From the NCBI GenBank assembly GCA_021647145.1, contig JAKIVF010000067.1, positions 1 to 19,268 of the forward strand: a DNA stretch of 19,268 bases. The letters run 5' to 3'. Under the pieces are notes generated by a model. That model saw only the letters and a program-made list of their open reading frames with translations. It ran no database searches and was not told the origin of the DNA. Each line of letters begins with the position of its first letter. The first letter of the stretch is position 1. The position numbers and the translations under genes are program-made. This DNA comes from Methylococcaceae bacterium. Lineage in GTDB: Bacteria; Pseudomonadota; Gammaproteobacteria; Methylococcales; Methylomonadaceae. Shown piece after piece: positions 1-7,739 of the stretch.

Positions 1-2
1 AA

Positions 3-71
3 TTTACTGATCAAATGAACCTTGCTAAAAAGCAACTTTTTAAACAAATAAATGAACAGAAAAAAGCCTGA
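3..71 (+). CDS. Possible C-terminal end of an upstream gene (partial)
   Basis: This frame is open from the window edge and reads 22 residues, ending in a Lys/Gln-rich tail (QINEQKKA) before a TGA stop. The other two forward frames are closed by stops within the first 20 bases, so this is the only frame that could be the 3' end of a gene entering from the left. No function can be inferred from so short a piece, and it may be non-coding. Confidence 0.3.
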   Translation, partial: FTDQMNLAKKQLFKQINEQKKA

Positions 72-115
72 TTTTTAAAATTGGAATATAAGGGGCTTTC
101 AGACTCATTTGTTAA

Positions 116-889
116 TTGGAAAATACTGATGATGGCGTAAAAAATAAAGCAAAAGGGTTAGCATTTATTAATGGATCAAATACAAAAAAAAAGATAACTG
201 AGGTAGAAACGGCAAAAATAATAGCAAAATCATTGAAGGCCGGAATTAATTACGAGTCCCCTGGTTCTCGCGGAGCCATAGTCAAAAAAACTGCCAATGA
301 AGCCGAGTTTATTATTACTAACGCTACCGGTTTTAATCTAAATAGAGTGCTTATCGGTGATTACACAAATCAAAAACTACAGTATAACGTTCCTGGGAAA
401 AAATTTAGTGATGCTGGTGTTGATATTGCAATTGATCTCGTTTATTCGGCAGTAGTAGAACGCATTGATAAGTTTTCCTCAAAGTTTGTGCCAAAAACAG
501 CAGGGGGCACTGTTACGGTAACCATTGATAATAATTTACCGATAATAATACAAACTAAAGGTAAAAATACAAAGCAATTAGAATCTGAATTAGACAAGGC
601 TTTGGGGGAAAGTGCGCATTTTTCTTCTGAGCCTATTTATCCAAATATTGTGGAATTAAATTCAAGAAACTATAAACCATTTGATGGCGGGGAACTTCAA
701 CTTTCTAATTTAAATGCAAGGTCTATCGAAATAGATATAAATGACTCTGCTTTAGGTGTTTTAACAAAATTTAGGTTCCCCTCAATAAGCAAGCCTGAAG
801 ATGGTTTTGAAAATCATGTAATCAAGCTAGTTATTCTATTAATTGTAGCTAGTTTAGGCTATGTTTTTTATGCTAGAAAAAAAGCTTAA
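116..889 (+). CDS. Unrecognised tail-anchored membrane protein
   Basis: The frame encodes 257 residues that I do not recognise. A soluble N-terminal part of about 230 residues is followed by one strongly hydrophobic segment (about residues 233-252) and a short basic tail (ARKKA). This is the layout of a C-terminally anchored protein with most of its mass on one side of the membrane. The start is uncertain. A TAA lies directly before the TTG at 116, the frame contains no ATG anywhere, and no good Shine-Dalgarno sits at the right distance (the purine run AAGGGG at 90-95 is about 20 bases away). It may therefore use the TTG or another non-ATG start, or be the 3' part of a once longer gene. The length of open frame and the clean terminal membrane segment favour a real gene. 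Confidence 0.55.
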   Translation: MENTDDGVKNKAKGLAFINGSNTKKKITEVETAKIIAKSLKAGINYESPGSRGAIVKKTANEAEFIITNATGFNLNRVLIGDYTNQKLQYNVPGKKFSDAGVDIAIDLVYSAVVERIDKFSSKFVPKTAGGTVTVTIDNNLPIIIQTKGKNTKQLESELDKALGESAHFSSEPIYPNIVELNSRNYKPFDGGELQLSNLNARSIEIDINDSALGVLTKFRFPSISKPEDGFENHVIKLVILLIVASLGYVFYARKKA

Positions 890-1127
890 TGCTGATTTTT
901 ACTAAAATGCCGGGTTAACGAAAGAGCTGTTTCCCCAATCTGCCTTTTTATTCCTAGTGTATATCTGGCTTTTTTTTTAAGTATTTTTGTAATTAGGCCG
1001 CATAATCTAAAAAATGTTCTATGATTTTTAGAATCATTGTGTAAACTTGCCTCTACTAGAAGTTATTGTTTCTAAAAGATATTGAATGACCCTGAAATGA
1101 AACTTTAAACTATAAAGGAAATCGGAT
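890..1127. other. Intergenic region upstream of the first SulP gene
   Basis: This 238-bp AT-rich stretch has no supported coding frame. Its clearest structure is the inverted repeat ATGATT-TTTAG-AATCAT at 1021-1037, about 90 bp before the SulP start, which could be an operator or a chance palindrome. I could not place a convincing sigma-70 promoter. Confidence 0.4.
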
Positions 1128-2780
1128 ATGAGCAATCCAAATAAGAATATACCTAACATGGGAATTCTTGGATTAAAACAAAACTGGCGTAAGGATTTGC
1201 AGTCCGGCTTTCTTGTTTTTCTATTAGCATTACCCCTGTGTCTTGGGGTTGCATTGGCTTCTGGCTTTCCAACTGCTGCGGGTATTATTCCTGCAGTTGT
1301 TGGGGGGTTACTCGTTTCTAGAATAAATGGCACTTTCGTGACTATTACAGGCCCTTCAGCGGGGCTTATTGTTGTTTTGTTAGCTGCAGTAGAAAGTTTA
1401 GGAAAGGGCGATATGATGGTAGGTTATCAATTAACCTTAGCTGCCATTGTTATTTCCGGCTTCTTGCAAGTTATTGCAGGTTATTTTAAAGTTGGAAAGT
1501 TAGGCTCATTATTTCCAGCGACTGTTGTACATGGAATGTTAGCTGCAATTGGTATTATTATTATAGCTAAGCAGATTCATATTATGCTGGGTGTAAATAC
1601 GATTTATGACAGTATTTTTAAAACGATTGGTCAAATTCCCAACAGCTTTTTACATCCAACGCCAGGCATTGCCGTAATAGGTTTAATTGGCTTAGCTATT
1701 TTAATTTTTTGGCCCCATATAAAACATCCATTTTTAAAAAAAATACCTTCACCATTAGTTGTATTGGTGGTGGGTATGGGGTTAGGGCAGATGTACGGTG
1801 TTCAGCATGAGCACTTCCATCTTTTTTTTCTGGGGCAGGTTTATCTTGAAGAGCATGAACATTTAGTTGCTCCAGAATATTTAGTTGATATCCCCGATCA
1901 AATATCCTCTATTTTTTACTTTCCTGATTTTTCCAAAGTGATGAGTATGGAATTCTTAGCCGCAGTTACGAGTCTATTTTTAATTGGTAGTCTTGAGTCT
2001 TCGGTTGGTGCTGACGCTATAGATAAGCTTGATCCATACAAACGAGAATCAGATTTGGATAAAGATCTAACAGCAAATGGAGTGGGTAACATAGTTTGTG
2101 GTTTTTTAGGTGGGCTGCCTTTAATGACTGAAATTGTCAGAAGTTCTGCCAATATTGAAAATGGGGCAAGAACGGGCTGGGCAAATTTTTTTCATGGATT
2201 AATTTTTTTAGTCTTTGTTATATTGTTCCCTCATCTTATACACAATATCCCACTGGCAACTTTGGCCGCATTATTAGTTTACACTGGCTACCGTTTAGCA
2301 GACCCGCAAAAGTTTAAAGAAGTTTTAGATGTTGGTGTAGATCAATTAGTTTTGTTTTCAATTACGATCATTGGCGTATTAGCAACAGATATACTAATAG
2401 GTATTATCTTGGGTGTGATTACTAAACTTGTTATAGAGTTAATACGAGGCGTCTGGCCAGAGAATATTTTCAAAATCTACTTTGAACTTCAACGTCCTGA
2501 TGATAAAACGATTCTAATTGTTTTATCAGGTTCGGCATTATTTTCTAATTTTCTACCATTAAAAAATGCATTATCAGAACTTGAACCTGGTAAATCGATT
2601 ATTTTTGATTTTTCGGAAGGTTATTTGATAGACCACTCAGTGATGAAGTTTATTGACGATTTTAACCGAGACTATATAGCTCAGGGTGGTGAATGTAAAA
2701 TGATCGGTCAAGTTGTAAAAAAGTTTTCTAACCATGAATTAGCTGCACAATTAATGACTACTGATGATAGAAAAAAATAA
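1128..2780 (+). CDS. SulP-family anion transporter with STAS domain, copy 1 (possible bicarbonate transporter)
   Basis: This 550-residue protein is a SulP (SLC26-like) membrane transporter. These proteins carry sulfate, bicarbonate or related anions across the inner membrane. The N-terminal part has the family's hydrophobic core, including ALPLCLGVALASGFP and ITGPSAGLIVVLLAA, about a dozen membrane segments in all. The conserved block with SDLDKDL, GFLGGLPLMTEIVRSSAN and FFHGLI lies in the second half. A C-terminal STAS domain (about residues 460-545) has the FDFSEGYLIDHS motif. A cytoplasmic or periplasmic loop at residues 226-245 is rich in histidine (HEHFH and HEH), and the second copy lacks it. 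The ATG is preceded by AAGGAA at 1115-1120, 7 bases away. The substrate cannot be read from sequence. Bicarbonate is suggested by known SulP bicarbonate carriers and by the methylotroph setting, and is inference. Confidence 0.9.
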   Translation: MSNPNKNIPNMGILGLKQNWRKDLQSGFLVFLLALPLCLGVALASGFPTAAGIIPAVVGGLLVSRINGTFVTITGPSAGLIVVLLAAVESLGKGDMMVGYQLTLAAIVISGFLQVIAGYFKVGKLGSLFPATVVHGMLAAIGIIIIAKQIHIMLGVNTIYDSIFKTIGQIPNSFLHPTPGIAVIGLIGLAILIFWPHIKHPFLKKIPSPLVVLVVGMGLGQMYGVQHEHFHLFFLGQVYLEEHEHLVAPEYLVDIPDQISSIFYFPDFSKVMSMEFLAAVTSLFLIGSLESSVGADAIDKLDPYKRESDLDKDLTANGVGNIVCGFLGGLPLMTEIVRSSANIENGARTGWANFFHGLIFLVFVILFPHLIHNIPLATLAALLVYTGYRLADPQKFKEVLDVGVDQLVLFSITIIGVLATDILIGIILGVITKLVIELIRGVWPENIFKIYFELQRPDDKTILIVLSGSALFSNFLPLKNALSELEPGKSIIFDFSEGYLIDHSVMKFIDDFNRDYIAQGGECKMIGQVVKKFSNHELAAQLMTTDDRKK

Positions 2781-3133
2781 GGCTCTTTTGAAAAGTAAGA
2801 GGGTAAATTAAAATCATCTGAAGCTAAAACCTACTAAAGTCTGTTTTTTATGATGAAAGAGTTTTTCAACAAGCCCTTCACATTAAAATTAAATAAATCA
2901 ATAAATAAGCTGATCAAAAACGACTAGAAATATTCTAACGAACCAACAGTTTTCTCTCCATTATTCCAGTTTTGTCCTGCTGTTTTTCTAGCTCAAGTAA
3001 ATTGACTGAATCTACCTTGGCGAATGAGCATGAGAAATAACTTTTGCATCATGATTCCCTGTTATTTTACGTAATCACTGAATCATATTGTCCGTGTAAC
3101 AGTGTATGCTGGATACTTTTGAACGACTAACCA
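2781..3133. other. Gene-free spacer between SulP copy 1 and a transposase remnant
   Basis: All six frames are broken by frequent stops over these 353 bases, and I recognise no RNA gene. The motif GTTTTTCAACAAGCCC at 2861-2876 resembles the ends of some insertion sequences, but I found no matching inverted partner. This may be more decayed mobile DNA continuous with the OrfA fossil that follows. Confidence 0.35.
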
Positions 3134-3412
3134 ATGTAGAAAACAACGATAAGGATTAATATTTCCAGTGAATCAAAACAACTCATCGCGCAAACAACAA
3201 GAGATTTAGACATTAAAGTAAATACCTTGCATACCTGAATTGGAAAATATTCTAAAGCCAAGGTTTTCAATGCCGGAACGAATGAGCAGACTTTATTTAT
3301 CATTCGTAGATTACGAAATTTAGCAAAAAACCGGGCAAACTTGAGTCCGGAAAATTGTCGATACATCAAAATACTGCAGACAACATTAGAAGCTAATATT
3401 TTGATAAACTAG
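3134..3412 (+). pseudogene. Decayed IS3-family transposase OrfA remnant
   Basis: Reading through from the ATG at 3134 gives a degenerate protein of about 92 codons that resembles OrfA of IS3-family insertion sequences. A helix-turn-helix segment reads TTRDLDIKVNTLHT, followed by a stop where the family has Trp, then IGKYSKAK. A basic stretch with IIRRLRNLAKNR follows, where OrfA has its leucine-zipper region (family consensus of the type RRLRKE...ERDILKKA). Two in-frame stops break it: TAG at 3137-3139 directly after the ATG, and TGA at 3236-3238 in the HTH, consistent with TGG to TGA. No OrfB with a DDE catalytic domain follows, since the next gene starts 22 bases later, and I could not find flanking inverted repeats. 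The family call rests on pattern memory of OrfA, not on a search. Confidence 0.7.
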
Positions 3413-3434
3413 GCAGCAAAAAAACAAGGAAATT

Positions 3435-5018
3435 ATGAATAAATACTTTACTCTACCTAAAACTGGAATTGACGGTCTAAAAGAAAATTGGCTAAGTGAT
3501 TTAAAAGCTGGTTTTTTTGTTTTTCTTATTGCTCTACCTTTATGTTTGGGAATTGCAATAGGCTCAGGGTTTCCACCTACAGCCGGGATTATCACTGCTA
3601 TTGTGGGGGGCTTACTGATTTCCAGAATCAGTGGTTCTTATATTGTTATTAATGGCCCTGCGGGTGGTTTGATTGTCGTTATGCTGGCTGCTGTTGAATC
3701 ACTTAGTGATGGCAGTGATATGCTCTCAGGGTATCGTTATACACTGGCAGCAACCATGGTTGCTGGTTTTTTTCAAGTGCTGATGGGTCGTTATAAAATG
3801 GGTGGGCTAAGTGCCTTTTTCCCGACGCCCGTTGTGCATGGAATGTTGGCTGCGATGGGAATTAGCATTATGGCGAAACAAATACACGTCATGCTTGGTG
3901 CAACCCCCGAGCCAGGAAACCTTTTTTCATATATCGGACAAATTCCTAATAGTCTGGTTAATTCTACAACTGAAATTGCAATTATTGGTCTACTTTCTCT
4001 TTCAGTTTTATTTATTTGGCCTCTTTTAAAAAATAGCTTATTACATAAAATACCGGCACCTTTAGTCGTGTTGATAATAGGAATAAGCTTGGCGCAATAT
4101 TTTGGTATTCACTCTTCGCCATTCTTAGTAACAATTCCATCAGAGGTTACGGAATATTTTTATTTTCCTGACTTTTCAAAGATTTATACTTTGGAATTTT
4201 GGGTGGCAACACTGAGTATTTGTTTGGTTGCGAGTCTTGAAAGCTTATTAAGTGCCACAGCGGCAGAAAAAATAGATCCTTATAAAAGACCTACTGATTT
4301 AGACCGAGATTTGTCAGCAGTTGGCTTGGGAAATGTTATTTCTGGACTAATAGGTGGTTTGCCTATGATTGCTGAATTTATACGTAGTTCAGCAAACGTA
4401 GAAGGTGGAGCAAAAACAAGTTGGGCTAATTTCTTTCATGGTTTAATTTTACTTATTTTTGTCGTTTTATTCCCAGAATTTATTCGCACCATCCCTCATT
4501 CCGCTTTAGCCGCTTTATTAGTTTATGTTGGTTATCGGCGTGCAAAACCACAGGTCTTTTTAGATGTTTTGGCAATAGGAAAAGACCAGTTGTTTTTATT
4601 TGTAGTGACTATTTTAGCGGTATTAGCAACTAACTTATTGGTTGGTGTGTTTTTTGGTGTATTTATAAAGCTGTTGCTTCATTTATCCCGAGGAGTCTGG
4701 CTAAATAATATGTTTAAGATTCATTTTAAAATTGTAGAATCAGGGGGGCGTGTTACCGTACAAATTGTCGGTTCTGCTTTATTTTCTAATTTCTTACCAC
4801 TAAAAAAAGCAATAGAAGATATAGATCAAGGTAAGCATATTACTTTTGATTTATCACAAGGCTATTTAATTGATCACTCAATCCTGATTTTTATTGAAGA
4901 GTTTAGTAACCACTATATAAGAAATGGTGGTTCTTGTCGAAAAGTAGGTCATGCTTTAGAAACCTATTCTAACCATGATTTGGCGGTTCGATTAATGACT
5001 GCAGACGATAGGAAGTAA
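3435..5018 (+). CDS. SulP-family anion transporter with STAS domain, copy 2
   Basis: This 527-residue protein is a full-length paralogue of the transporter at 1128-2780 and aligns by eye from end to end. Shared landmarks are ALPLCLGIAIGSGFPPTAG, INGPAGGLIVVMLAAVESL, the PYKRPTDLDRDL block, LIGGLPMIAEFIRSSANVE, and a STAS domain with FDLSQGYLIDHS at about residues 440-520. The main difference is the missing His-rich loop: the stretch before YFYFPDF is about 21 residues shorter, which accounts for nearly all of the length difference. The ATG has AAGGA at 3424-3428 as ribosome-binding site. The close paralogy suggests tandem duplication, with the transposase remnant now lying between the copies. 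The anion is unknown, with sulfate or bicarbonate both reasonable for the family. Confidence 0.9.
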   Translation: MNKYFTLPKTGIDGLKENWLSDLKAGFFVFLIALPLCLGIAIGSGFPPTAGIITAIVGGLLISRISGSYIVINGPAGGLIVVMLAAVESLSDGSDMLSGYRYTLAATMVAGFFQVLMGRYKMGGLSAFFPTPVVHGMLAAMGISIMAKQIHVMLGATPEPGNLFSYIGQIPNSLVNSTTEIAIIGLLSLSVLFIWPLLKNSLLHKIPAPLVVLIIGISLAQYFGIHSSPFLVTIPSEVTEYFYFPDFSKIYTLEFWVATLSICLVASLESLLSATAAEKIDPYKRPTDLDRDLSAVGLGNVISGLIGGLPMIAEFIRSSANVEGGAKTSWANFFHGLILLIFVVLFPEFIRTIPHSALAALLVYVGYRRAKPQVFLDVLAIGKDQLFLFVVTILAVLATNLLVGVFFGVFIKLLLHLSRGVWLNNMFKIHFKIVESGGRVTVQIVGSALFSNFLPLKKAIEDIDQGKHITFDLSQGYLIDHSILIFIEEFSNHYIRNGGSCRKVGHALETYSNHDLAVRLMTADDRK

Positions 5019-5076
5019 TAAATTATTTGAATGTATTCTAAGACCCCGTTCTAAGATAAACTAAGGTGGAGTGATA

Positions 5077-5574
5077 ATGAATAAAGAGCTGTTACTATTA
5101 AGGCACGGTAAATCGGATTGGAATACGAACACCACTGACTTCGATAGACCATTAAATCAACGTGGAAAACGTAATGCACAACAAATAGGTGAGTGGTTAA
5201 TCAGGCAAAAACTAGTGCCAGATTTAATTATTTGTTCACCAGCAGTACGCGCATTAACAACGACGCAAATAGTTTGTGAAGCAATGGGAGAGGGTGTACA
5301 AACGATTCAAACTGAAAAAAAAATTTATGAGGCGAGTTTGTCAGACTTACACCTAGTTTTACAGGCTATTCCTGAGTCAACACAACGGCTATTATTGGTC
5401 GGGCATAACCCTGGTTTTGAATCATTATTGAGTGACCTGGCTCCTAGTATTCAAATACCAAGTGATGGGAAATTGATGCCAACTACAACGTTAGCATATT
5501 TACAACTTAATTCACAATGGACAGTTTTACAAGGTCGTTATTTAATACAGCGAGCAAAAAATTTGTCTAATTAA
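5077..5574 (+). CDS. sixA: SixA-like phosphohistidine phosphatase
   Basis: This 165-residue cytoplasmic protein belongs to the histidine phosphatase (phosphoglycerate mutase-like) superfamily, in the short SixA-type branch that removes phosphate from phosphohistidine in signalling or phosphotransfer proteins. The catalytic RHG triad is at residues 9-11 (LLRHGKSDW), followed by DFDRPLNQRG, the CSPAVRA segment, and the second catalytic histidine in GHNPGFE. I chose the ATG at 5077 over the GTG six bases upstream because AAGGTGGA (5063-5070) then sits 6 bases before the start, and family members begin just before the hydrophobic strand leading to RHG. It follows SulP copy 2 by 58 bp and may be co-transcribed. 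Its target protein cannot be inferred here. Confidence 0.85.
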   Translation: MNKELLLLRHGKSDWNTNTTDFDRPLNQRGKRNAQQIGEWLIRQKLVPDLIICSPAVRALTTTQIVCEAMGEGVQTIQTEKKIYEASLSDLHLVLQAIPESTQRLLLVGHNPGFESLLSDLAPSIQIPSDGKLMPTTTLAYLQLNSQWTVLQGRYLIQRAKNLSN

Positions 5575-5575
5575 G

Positions 5576-6196
5576 TCAACTATGAAATATCACTTTTTCA
5601 ATAATGGGTAATGCTTGTTTAATATGCTCAAACCTATGTGACCCACCTTTGTAACAAATTACATTGGCTTGATTTTGATATTTTAACAGTGTGTTTTCAG
5701 AATCAATCAATACATCACCCAAGTCTAACAAAATAGTTCGGTCTAAGCGTTGATGATTACTTTCAAGTTCTTTTTCAAACTTAGTGTATTGTTTACAATC
5801 ATTTGAAGCCCAATGATAAGGTTGTCCTGTTTCATAGTTTTCAGTTACCCCAATAAAGTGGGGTAATAGCTTGCTTGGTGTAATAGCAGGGTTAATCATT
5901 ATTGCCTTGCTTCCCGTTTTCATAGCCAGGTATTCACTGGTAAACCCACCCATTGATGAGCCCATGAAAATTACATCACAGGATTGATCCAGGTATTGAT
6001 TCCACTGAAATAACATATCTTCCACAATCCCCTGAAAATCTCTGTAATCAACATTGGGGGTGTATAATATAATGTCTTTTTGTAAGCAAAACTCTTGCAT
6101 AACAAGGAGTTTTTCCTTGTTGGTGAGTAAATCTCCCCTGAAGTTTAATGATGCAGAATTGAATCCGTGAAGGTAAATAATGGCTTTTTTCATCAT
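5576..6196 (-). CDS. YqiA/YcfP-like alpha/beta-hydrolase esterase
   Basis: This protein of about 206 residues is of the YqiA (UPF0227) type, small cytoplasmic alpha/beta hydrolases with esterase activity. It opens with the family signature YLHGFNSA, has the nucleophile elbow GSSMGG, and then INPAITPSKLL and the ENYETGQPY segment typical of this group. A candidate catalytic Asp is in LGDVLID and the His is in GGSHRFEH. The start is set at the first of two adjacent ATGs (6196 or 6193), since an upstream TTG adds only non-conserved residues. No strong Shine-Dalgarno is visible. It converges on sixA with one base between the two stop codons, so the transcripts must overlap at their 3' ends. The natural substrate is not known. 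Confidence 0.8.
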   Translation of the reverse strand: MMKKAIIYLHGFNSASLNFRGDLLTNKEKLLVMQEFCLQKDIILYTPNVDYRDFQGIVEDMLFQWNQYLDQSCDVIFMGSSMGGFTSEYLAMKTGSKAIMINPAITPSKLLPHFIGVTENYETGQPYHWASNDCKQYTKFEKELESNHQRLDRTILLDLGDVLIDSENTLLKYQNQANVICYKGGSHRFEHIKQALPIIEKVIFHS

Positions 6197-6271
6197 GATC
6201 AACAATTTTCAAATTGATTTTTATCATACTGTAACATTTAATAATTTAACCCCCCGTTAATTTTTGAGCGT

Positions 6272-7525
6272 CTAGTCTCTTAAATGACCATTTCCATAGA
6301 CTATCCACTTGTAGGTTGTCAGCTCATTAGGCCCAACTGGACCACGGGCGTGAAGTTTATCCGTACTGATACCAATTACTGATCCTAAACCATAATCACC
6401 ACCTCCAGACAATCTTGTTGAAGCATTGATCAATACAGAGGCTGAATCAATTTGTTGTTCAAATTTATGAGCCATGTTCAGACTTTGTGTAACAATTCCA
6501 TCCGTATGTCCAGAGCCAAAATGATTGATATGATCAATAGCCTGGTTAATTCCATCGACAATCTTGATTGAAAGGATGGGAGCCAAGTATTCGGTATTCC
6601 AGTCTTCATCGGTTGCTAGGGATATGTTTTGTAATATTTTTTGGGTTTGTTTGCATCCAAGCAGCTCAATATTGTTTGAATCAAATGCTACTTGTAATAA
6701 GGGTAGTATTTGTTCTGCACAATTATTATCGACTAATAATGTTTCCAGTGCGTTACAAACTTGAATGCTTTGACATTTTGAGTTAATTGCTAGATCAACG
6801 GCTTTATCTGGGGACGCATCTTCAGCTATATATAGGTGGCAGATACCATCGTAATGTTTAATAACAGGAATACGGGTACCCTCTGCAATTCGCTTAATCA
6901 GTCCTTTACCTCCACGAGGAATCAATACATTCACGTATTCATCCATTTTGAGAAGCTCAGCAACCGCTTCATGATCAGGTGTCCTGATTATCTGTATTGC
7001 ATGTTGAGGGAGTCCTGCATCAACAGCAGCCTTAATCATTATGTCAGCCAATAGAGTGTTAGTTTGGATTGCTTCCGAGCCGCCTCGTAAAATAATTGCA
7101 TTGCCACTTTTGATACAAACCCCGACAGCATCAGTCGTTACATTAGGACGCGATTCATAAATAATGCTGACCACACCTAGGGGGACTGATTTTTTGTAGA
7201 CTTTCAAGCCGGAAGGATTAGTATGTCCTTCTAGGATTTTGTTTAAAGGGTCTGGTTGTTGGGCTACTTTTCTCAAGCGAGACAGCATGTATTGAAATAC
7301 TTTGTTATCAATGGTTAAGCGTTTGATCGTCGCTGTGGACTGTCCATCATGCTCTGCTTTTCATACATCCTTTGCATTAATATTCAGAATCTGTTGCTTA
7401 GATGATTCAAGTGAGTCTGCCATTTTTGAAAGGGCAAGATTCCGTGTTGACTCAGGTAATGAAGATAACTGGCGAGCAGCAAGAGAGCTCTGTTTGGCAA
7501 TGATCAGAACGGAGGTGGTATTCAT
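6272..7525 (-). pseudogene. proA: Glutamate-5-semialdehyde (gamma-glutamyl phosphate) reductase with in-frame stop
   Basis: ProA reduces gamma-glutamyl phosphate to glutamate-5-semialdehyde with NADPH in proline synthesis. From the ATG at 7525 to the TAG-side stop at 6272 the frame spans 417 codons, matching the usual ProA length, and it never shifts. One TGA interrupts it at codon 55 (7361-7363), just after the conserved segment ILNINAKDV. Downstream all hallmarks are intact: VPLGVVSIIYESRPNVT, AIILRGGSEA, NVLIPRGGKGL, the catalytic Cys (about residue 257) in QVCNALET, and the C-terminal LHARGPVG and LTTYKW. The longest uninterrupted piece begins at an internal ATG at 7288 (338 residues) and would lack the N-terminal helices. 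The most likely reading is a very recent nonsense mutation or a base-call error. Readthrough is possible but unsupported, because other genes here use TGA as a normal stop. Confidence 0.85.
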
Positions 7526-7739
7526 ACTCTAAGCCTATTCGTTTTTGAGAGGGTGATGGTTAGCAGTAAATCTATAGTTGTACAAATCAAGCTTGAGCCT
7601 GATTATAACTTATGTGTATAAGAATATGAATTCCCCCCAAAGCAGTATGTATAGGAATGAAGATTTAATAAAATCTATATTTCTAATGACTAAACTCGCA
7701 TTGGGGTTCTTAGGATTGTTTTACACGTACGAAGTATCT
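7526..7739. other. Intergenic region upstream of proA
   Basis: These 214 bases separate proA from the secreted-protein gene, both on the minus strand. They contain the perfect palindrome TCAAGCTTGA (near 7587-7596) inside a wider AATCA...TGATT repeat, a possible operator for proA. A 61-codon forward frame beginning at 7578 runs into the end of the neighbouring gene and has no supporting ribosome site, so I do not call it. No clear terminator hairpin is visible. Confidence 0.3.

Noticed and set aside
2861..2876. GTTTTTCAACAAGCCC as an insertion-sequence end
   Set aside because: It resembles some IS termini from memory, but no inverted partner or target duplication was found in the window.
3127..3369. 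80-codon minus-strand frame between the SulP genes
   Set aside because: The plus strand of the same bases reads as an IS3 OrfA remnant, so the minus frame is a shadow. It resembles no protein I know.
7361..7363. TGA in proA as selenocysteine or reassigned sense codon
   Set aside because: ProA has no selenocysteine member known to me, position 55 is not catalytic, and TGA serves as a normal stop in the neighbouring yqiA-like gene. No SECIS-type hairpin was evident directly after it.
7302..7532. 76-codon forward frame opposite the 5' part of proA
   Set aside because: It mirrors the proA coding sequence on the other strand, and the minus-strand translation is clearly ProA-like.
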